Shown piece after piece: positions 5,082 to 8,708 of a stretch of DNA of 8,708 nucleotides. The stretch spans positions 1-8,708 of the forward strand of contig CAAEDX010000234.1 in NCBI GenBank assembly GCA_900754715.1, written 5' to 3'. Origin of the DNA: Erysipelotrichaceae bacterium (GTDB lineage: Bacteria; Bacillota_I; Bacilli_A; Erysipelotrichales; Erysipelotrichaceae). Both the position numbers and the translations under genes were made by a program. Numbering within the stretch: the first letter of the stretch is position 1; each line of letters starts with the position of its first letter. The notes under the pieces are model-generated. The model had not been told where the DNA came from. It saw only the letters and a list, made by a program, of their open reading frames with translations, and did no database searches.

Positions 5082-7088
5082 TCACTCATGATGCGTGCCT
5101 TGCTCCATGATCATGCTGCGGCCGCATAAGTATGTGACGAGAAAATAGCCCCCGTATATGGCCACGAGCAGCAGTGCCGTCGGGATCAGGGCGTTCTGCA
5201 TGTTGCCGACCCCAAAAGCAAGCAAGAGCACGCCGCAGAATGGCAGGCCGAACAAGGAATGGATGCAGGCAAGGGCCAAAGGCGCGCCGAAAAAAAGCAA
5301 GGTCTGCCAGAACAGCGAACGGCTGATCTCCTGATCGCTGACGCCCAGGCTGCGCAGCAGCGCATAGCGTCCACGGCTGTCGCTGCAGGCTGCCAGCTGG
5401 TTGAGCGCCAGAATGGCGGCCGAGCAGATGAGGAAGACGATCGAGAGATAAAGCCCGATGAAGGTGACCATCATCCCGATGCCGGTATTCTCAGCATAGA
5501 TGGCAGAGCGCAGATTGACGCTGAAGTACTCGTTGCTGCGCGCAAGCGCCTGCTGCAGCGAAGCTTCGGCATCTTCCCGGCTTTCCGCGTCCGATGCCCG
5601 ATAGTCCGCAAACAGCCAGCTGGCATACAGCTGATCCTCACGCATGAGCCCGTCCGGGACGATGATGATGCCAAGATTGATATCCATGCCGTTCATCTCC
5701 AGCTGTCCTTCCGCGCAGCTGTCCATGGCCGGCCGCAGCGTGCGGCCATTGATTTCGATCGCGGTGTGCAGCGCCAATGCTTCATCGCGGATCGATTTCC
5801 AGATATCCATCGAACAGACGATCGCATACTCATCATCGGCCAGTGTGAGCGGCGCATTGCCATAGACTGCGGCGACACGGTTATAGTCTGACTGCTCCAT
5901 TATCGTTTCCGGCACATCAAAATTGATCATGGCGTACCACTGTGACATCGCTGCTTCCAGCCGTTCACCCAGTGTTTTGGACAATGTCAGCTCATCATCT
6001 TCATAGGTATGTCCTTCGCTTACTGCCTCCAGCATATCCGTATCAAAGCCGGCCTCTTGCAGCAGCGTGCGCACGCTGCCCTGTGTCCCGGTATGGATGA
6101 GCTGCACATCTCGAGGCACCCGGCGCTGCAAGTCATCCCTGAACGTCTCATTGATGCTCATCGCGCTGGCAAAGATGCAGATCGTAAAAAACAACAGGAT
6201 GCAGATGATCGACATGGCACTGACCGTCGTGTTGATGCGCGAATAAAGTTCCCGCAGCGTGAAGCTGTTCAGCCCGCGGTAATAAAAGCCGCGCGCCCAC
6301 ATGGCCAGGCGCAGCACGAATCCCGACAATGACCAGAAGATCATGAAAGTGGCGATGATGCCATATACGATCATGCGCATCAGCGTAGTGATCTCAATGC
6401 CATTGACCCTGAAGGTGACCCGGTAATACGCATAGCTCAGCAGCGATATCCCGATGAAGAAGACGATCAGACACAGCCACAGGTTCTTGGGACGGCTCGT
6501 CTCACTTTTGCCCTGCGCGCGCAGCATCGCGTTGAGCGAAGCGCTGCGGATGGTGACCATGTGAAAGACGATGACCATAAAGTACATCAGGCCAAAGCAG
6601 AAGACGGTCAGCTGCAGCGCGAAAGGAGAGACGCTGAAGACATAAGCGCTCATGTCCGCCTCAAACATGCGGGCGACGATGATGGACATGAGCTGCGACA
6701 AGGCAATGCCCAGCAGCAGACCGATCCCAAGCGAGAACAAGCCAATGAGAAGCGTCTCACACAGCAGCATCCGCGAGATCTTCTTCTTGCTCATGCCCAG
6801 CAGCATGTAGATAGAAAACTCCCGCTTGCGCCGGCGCATGAGAAAGCGGCTGGCATAGATGACCAGAAAACCCATGATGAAGGAAACAAAAAAGCTCATG
6901 AGATACAGGAAAGCCATCATCTGATGAATGATCTCATAAGAAGAAGCGTCCACCATGCCCATGACCGACTGCGAATCAAGGGCATTGAACATATAGAAGA
7001 CCGTGACACCCAGGATCAGCGTGATGAAATAGACCGCGTAATCCCGGATGCTGTGAGAGATGTTGCGCAGCGAAAGCTTAAATAACAT
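5082..7088 (-). CDS. Bce-type ABC transporter permease (FtsX-like, BceB family)
   Basis: Membrane subunit of a peptide-detoxification ABC transporter. Counting from an ATG at 7097 (671 residues), ten hydrophobic segments lie at about 20-39, 59-81, 112-140, 158-180, 205-226, 240-265, 290-312, 540-567, 595-620 and 638-658. A single large extracellular domain (about 313-539) sits between helices 7 and 8, the hallmark of BceB proteins. FtsX-like regions carry RRKREFSIYMLLGMSKKKI near 89-107 and RGRYALLRSLGVSDQEI at 575-591. The start is ambiguous. GGGAGG lies two bases from the ATG at 7097, eight from a GTG at 7091 and eleven from the ATG at 7088. I give 7088 because 7097 is too close, and the protein then begins MLFKLSLRN as is usual. 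It overlaps the ATPase gene by 11 bases. In known modules this subunit also carries the stimulus to the kinase. The substrate cannot be read from sequence. Confidence 0.93.
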   Translation of the reverse strand: MLFKLSLRNISHSIRDYAVYFITLILGVTVFYMFNALDSQSVMGMVDASSYEIIHQMMAFLYLMSFFVSFIMGFLVIYASRFLMRRRKREFSIYMLLGMSKKKISRMLLCETLLIGLFSLGIGLLLGIALSQLMSIIVARMFEADMSAYVFSVSPFALQLTVFCFGLMYFMVIVFHMVTIRSASLNAMLRAQGKSETSRPKNLWLCLIVFFIGISLLSYAYYRVTFRVNGIEITTLMRMIVYGIIATFMIFWSLSGFVLRLAMWARGFYYRGLNSFTLRELYSRINTTVSAMSIICILLFFTICIFASAMSINETFRDDLQRRVPRDVQLIHTGTQGSVRTLLQEAGFDTDMLEAVSEGHTYEDDELTLSKTLGERLEAAMSQWYAMINFDVPETIMEQSDYNRVAAVYGNAPLTLADDEYAIVCSMDIWKSIRDEALALHTAIEINGRTLRPAMDSCAEGQLEMNGMDINLGIIIVPDGLMREDQLYASWLFADYRASDAESREDAEASLQQALARSNEYFSVNLRSAIYAENTGIGMMVTFIGLYLSIVFLICSAAILALNQLAACSDSRGRYALLRSLGVSDQEISRSLFWQTLLFFGAPLALACIHSLFGLPFCGVLLLAFGVGNMQNALIPTALLLVAIYGGYFLVTYLCGRSMIMEQGTHHE

Positions 7089-7845
7089 CACTGACATCGC
7101 CTCCCAGCAGTGTCACGACATCGATGATCCGGCCAAAGAACGTGCGGCGCGGATCATCGCCGCGGAAGATCTCATGAAATACGCTGCCATCCTTGATGAA
7201 GATCACCCGGGAAGCATAGCTGGCGCTGAACGCGTCATGCGTCACCATCAGAATGGTGGATGACAGCGAGACATTCATCTCCCTGAGGCATTCCAGGAGC
7301 ATGCGTGAATTGCGGGAATCCAGCGCGCCGGTCGGCTCATCCGCAAGGATGAGGCTGGGACGAGTGACCACGGCACGCGCGCACGCCACCCGCTGCTTCT
7401 GCCCGCCAGAAAGCTGATACGGATATTTGTTCATGATGTCCTCGATGCCCAAGAGCCCCGCGACATGGCTGATGCGCTCACGGATCGCCCTTTCCCGCAC
7501 CTTCTGGATCTGCAATGCCAGCGCGATGTTCTCATAAGCGGTCATCGTATCCAGAAGATTGAAATCCTGAAAGACAAAACCGATGCTGTCACGGCGAAAA
7601 CGCACCAGGGCATTGCCGCGCAGCCTGGTGATATCCCGGCCATCCACATAGATGCGGCCGCTGCTCACCCGATCGATCGTCGCGATGCAGTTGAGCAAGG
7701 TCGTCTTTCCTGATCCGCTCGCGCCCATGATCGCCACGAACTCGCCTTTTTCCACCCGCAGCGACATGCGGTCGACCGCCTTGGTAAGGCTGAAGCGATT
7801 GCCATAATACTTCTCGATGTTCTCCACCCGCAGGATCTCACTCAT
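7078..7845 (-). CDS. Bce-type ABC transporter ATP-binding protein (BceA family)
   Basis: Cytoplasmic ATPase that powers the adjacent FtsX-like permease. From the ATG at 7845 (255 residues, normal for BceA) all nucleotide-binding motifs are intact. They are Walker A GASGSGKT at 41-48, Q-loop Gln93, signature LSGGQ at 145-149, Walker B LILADE at 165-170 with catalytic Glu170, D-loop ALD, and the switch His203. It belongs to the MacB/LolD/BceA type of ATPase. An in-frame ATG at 7866 would add seven residues; GGAAG eight bases before 7845 and the usual MSEIL-type N-terminus favour 7845. The start overlaps the kinase stop by eight bases, and the 3' end overlaps the permease start, so the three are co-transcribed and probably translationally coupled. 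Confidence 0.95.
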   Translation of the reverse strand: MSEILRVENIEKYYGNRFSLTKAVDRMSLRVEKGEFVAIMGASGSGKTTLLNCIATIDRVSSGRIYVDGRDITRLRGNALVRFRRDSIGFVFQDFNLLDTMTAYENIALALQIQKVRERAIRERISHVAGLLGIEDIMNKYPYQLSGGQKQRVACARAVVTRPSLILADEPTGALDSRNSRMLLECLREMNVSLSSTILMVTHDAFSASYASRVIFIKDGSVFHEIFRGDDPRRTFFGRIIDVVTLLGGDVSDVI

Positions 7846-8708
7846 CCCCTTCACTTCCTTCCTCATTTACGACTTGATAATATGAATCGGCCGCAAACGT
7901 GATCCGCACGCTGGTGCCCTGCCCTTCTGTCGAAGCAATAGTGATGCCATGCCCCAGCCGCCGGCACAGCTTGTCGCACAGATACAGGCCCATGCCAGTG
8001 CTCGTCTTCGCCACACGGCCATTCGCCCCGGTGAAGGACTTTTCAAACACCCGCCCCAGATCCGCGCGGGAGATGCCGATGCCATTGTCCGTGATCGTCA
8101 GGATGGCCTCATTGTCTTTTTTCTTCGTTTCGATATGGATACAGCCATCCTCGGATGGACAGTACTTGATCGCGTTGCTCATGATCTGATTGATGATGAA
8201 CTCGATCCACTTGCTGTCGGTGAACACCATGGCCCCGCTCTCTTCAAATTCGATGCGGATGCGCCGGTAAAGCAGACTGTCCTTATTGCGGCGGATGACA
8301 TTCTGCACCAGCTCATCCAGCGCGCAGCGTTTGATCAAGTAATCTTTTTCCGTGTTCTCGCTGCGCATGTAATAGAGCACCTGTTCCACATCATTCTCGA
8401 TCCGGCTGAACTGCTCCCGCAGCTTTTTGTTCATCGTGCCCGGATTATTATGCAGGATCAGCTGTCCGGCAGCGATCGGCAGCTTCACCTCGTGCACCCA
8501 CATCTCGATGTAATCCTTGAAATCCTCAAGAGCATTCTGATAGCTGAGGATATGCTCGCTCATCGACTTATCGGTCTCATAGAGGATCTCCTCCAGCATC
8601 TTGCCTTCCAGAAACGAAGGAGAACCGGTCAGCTCATGGACCAGGTACTTTTGATCCAGCTGATCGAGCGCCGCGAACAGCTGGCGGTAATACGCGGCAC
8701 GGCGCTGA
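7838..8708 (-). CDS. Bce-type intramembrane-sensing histidine kinase, 5' end outside the window
   Basis: Sensor kinase that should phosphorylate a BceR-like response regulator. The frame stays open to the right edge, so the protein extends beyond the internal ATG at 8599. The 36 codons before it include YYRQLFAALDQLDQKYLVHE, typical of the linker of BceS kinases. Counting from the ATG at 8599, the phospho-acceptor is His36 in MWVHEVKLPI (codon at 8492-8494). Downstream are an N-box (IINQIMSNAIKYC), a G1 box (TDNGIGIS), an F-box region (FEKSFTGANG) and a G2 box (STGMGLYL), so the ATPase domain is complete. The membrane part, expected to be two helices with almost no extracellular loop, lies outside the window. 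Such kinases have no sensor domain and depend on the transporter for stimulus detection. The stop overlaps the ATPase start by eight bases. Confidence 0.94.
   Translation of the reverse strand, partial: QRRAAYYRQLFAALDQLDQKYLVHELTGSPSFLEGKMLEEILYETDKSMSEHILSYQNALEDFKDYIEMWVHEVKLPIAAGQLILHNNPGTMNKKLREQFSRIENDVEQVLYYMRSENTEKDYLIKRCALDELVQNVIRRNKDSLLYRRIRIEFEESGAMVFTDSKWIEFIINQIMSNAIKYCPSEDGCIHIETKKKDNEAILTITDNGIGISRADLGRVFEKSFTGANGRVAKTSTGMGLYLCDKLCRRLGHGITIASTEGQGTSVRITFAADSYYQVVNEEGSEGDE

Noticed and set aside
5259..5891. A 210-codon plus-strand open frame antisense to the permease
   Set aside because: It is a low-complexity charged translation opposite a clear FtsX-like gene, with no start signal. 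The same applies to the plus-strand frames at 1331-1813, 1862-2341, 3942-4400 and 6561-7085.

Overview
The window looks like a chromosomal segment of a Gram-positive bacterium of the Bacillota. The signs are RNase HIII (rnhC) with a stand-alone comEB-type dCMP deaminase, an lspA-rluD gene pair like that of Bacillus, strong AGGAGG-type ribosome binding sites, and a Bce-type histidine kinase plus ABC transporter module. The composition is GC-rich for this phylum (above 50% by eye), so a GC-richer lineage such as some Erysipelotrichia is possible; this is a guess from memory. There are nine protein genes. Only rnhC is on the plus strand. No gene-free stretch exceeds 300 bases, and I see no RNA gene, insertion sequence, phage gene or CRISPR array.

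Layout, left to right. (1) The 3' part of rnhC (to 719) converges on comEB (736-1224), and the two share a bidirectional terminator that overlaps both coding ends. (2) A compact minus-strand operon reads lspA (3725-3249), rluD (3252-2335), then a GluP/YqgP-like rhomboid protein (2338-1274). Both junctions are 4-base ATGA overlaps. comEB follows with its own extended -10 promoter. (3) A small tandem peptidoglycan-binding-domain protein without a signal peptide (4349-3819) is flanked by two hairpin terminators. (4) An unrecognised two-helix membrane protein (5011-4412) has its own promoter. (5) A Bce-type module runs in from the right edge: histidine kinase (8708-7838, its start lies outside the window), ABC ATPase (7845-7078) and ten-helix permease (7088-5082), all overlapping.

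How the genes work together. In known Bce modules the kinase senses the activity of the ABC transporter when a cell-wall-active peptide is present, and activates transporter expression through a response regulator. That regulator should lie just beyond the right edge. LspA matures lipoproteins, RluD modifies 23S rRNA and RNase HIII removes RNA from RNA/DNA hybrids. ComEB makes dUMP for dTMP synthesis.

The most notable points are these. The rhomboid protein keeps the GluP architecture but appears to have lost the catalytic histidine and oxyanion residues, so it is a candidate bacterial pseudoprotease. The conserved N-terminal motif of RNase HIII sits in a different frame from the catalytic domain, which indicates a frameshift or a sequence error near positions 26-35. 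An undescribed two-helix membrane protein follows the Bce permease. I do not see a wholly new multi-gene system.
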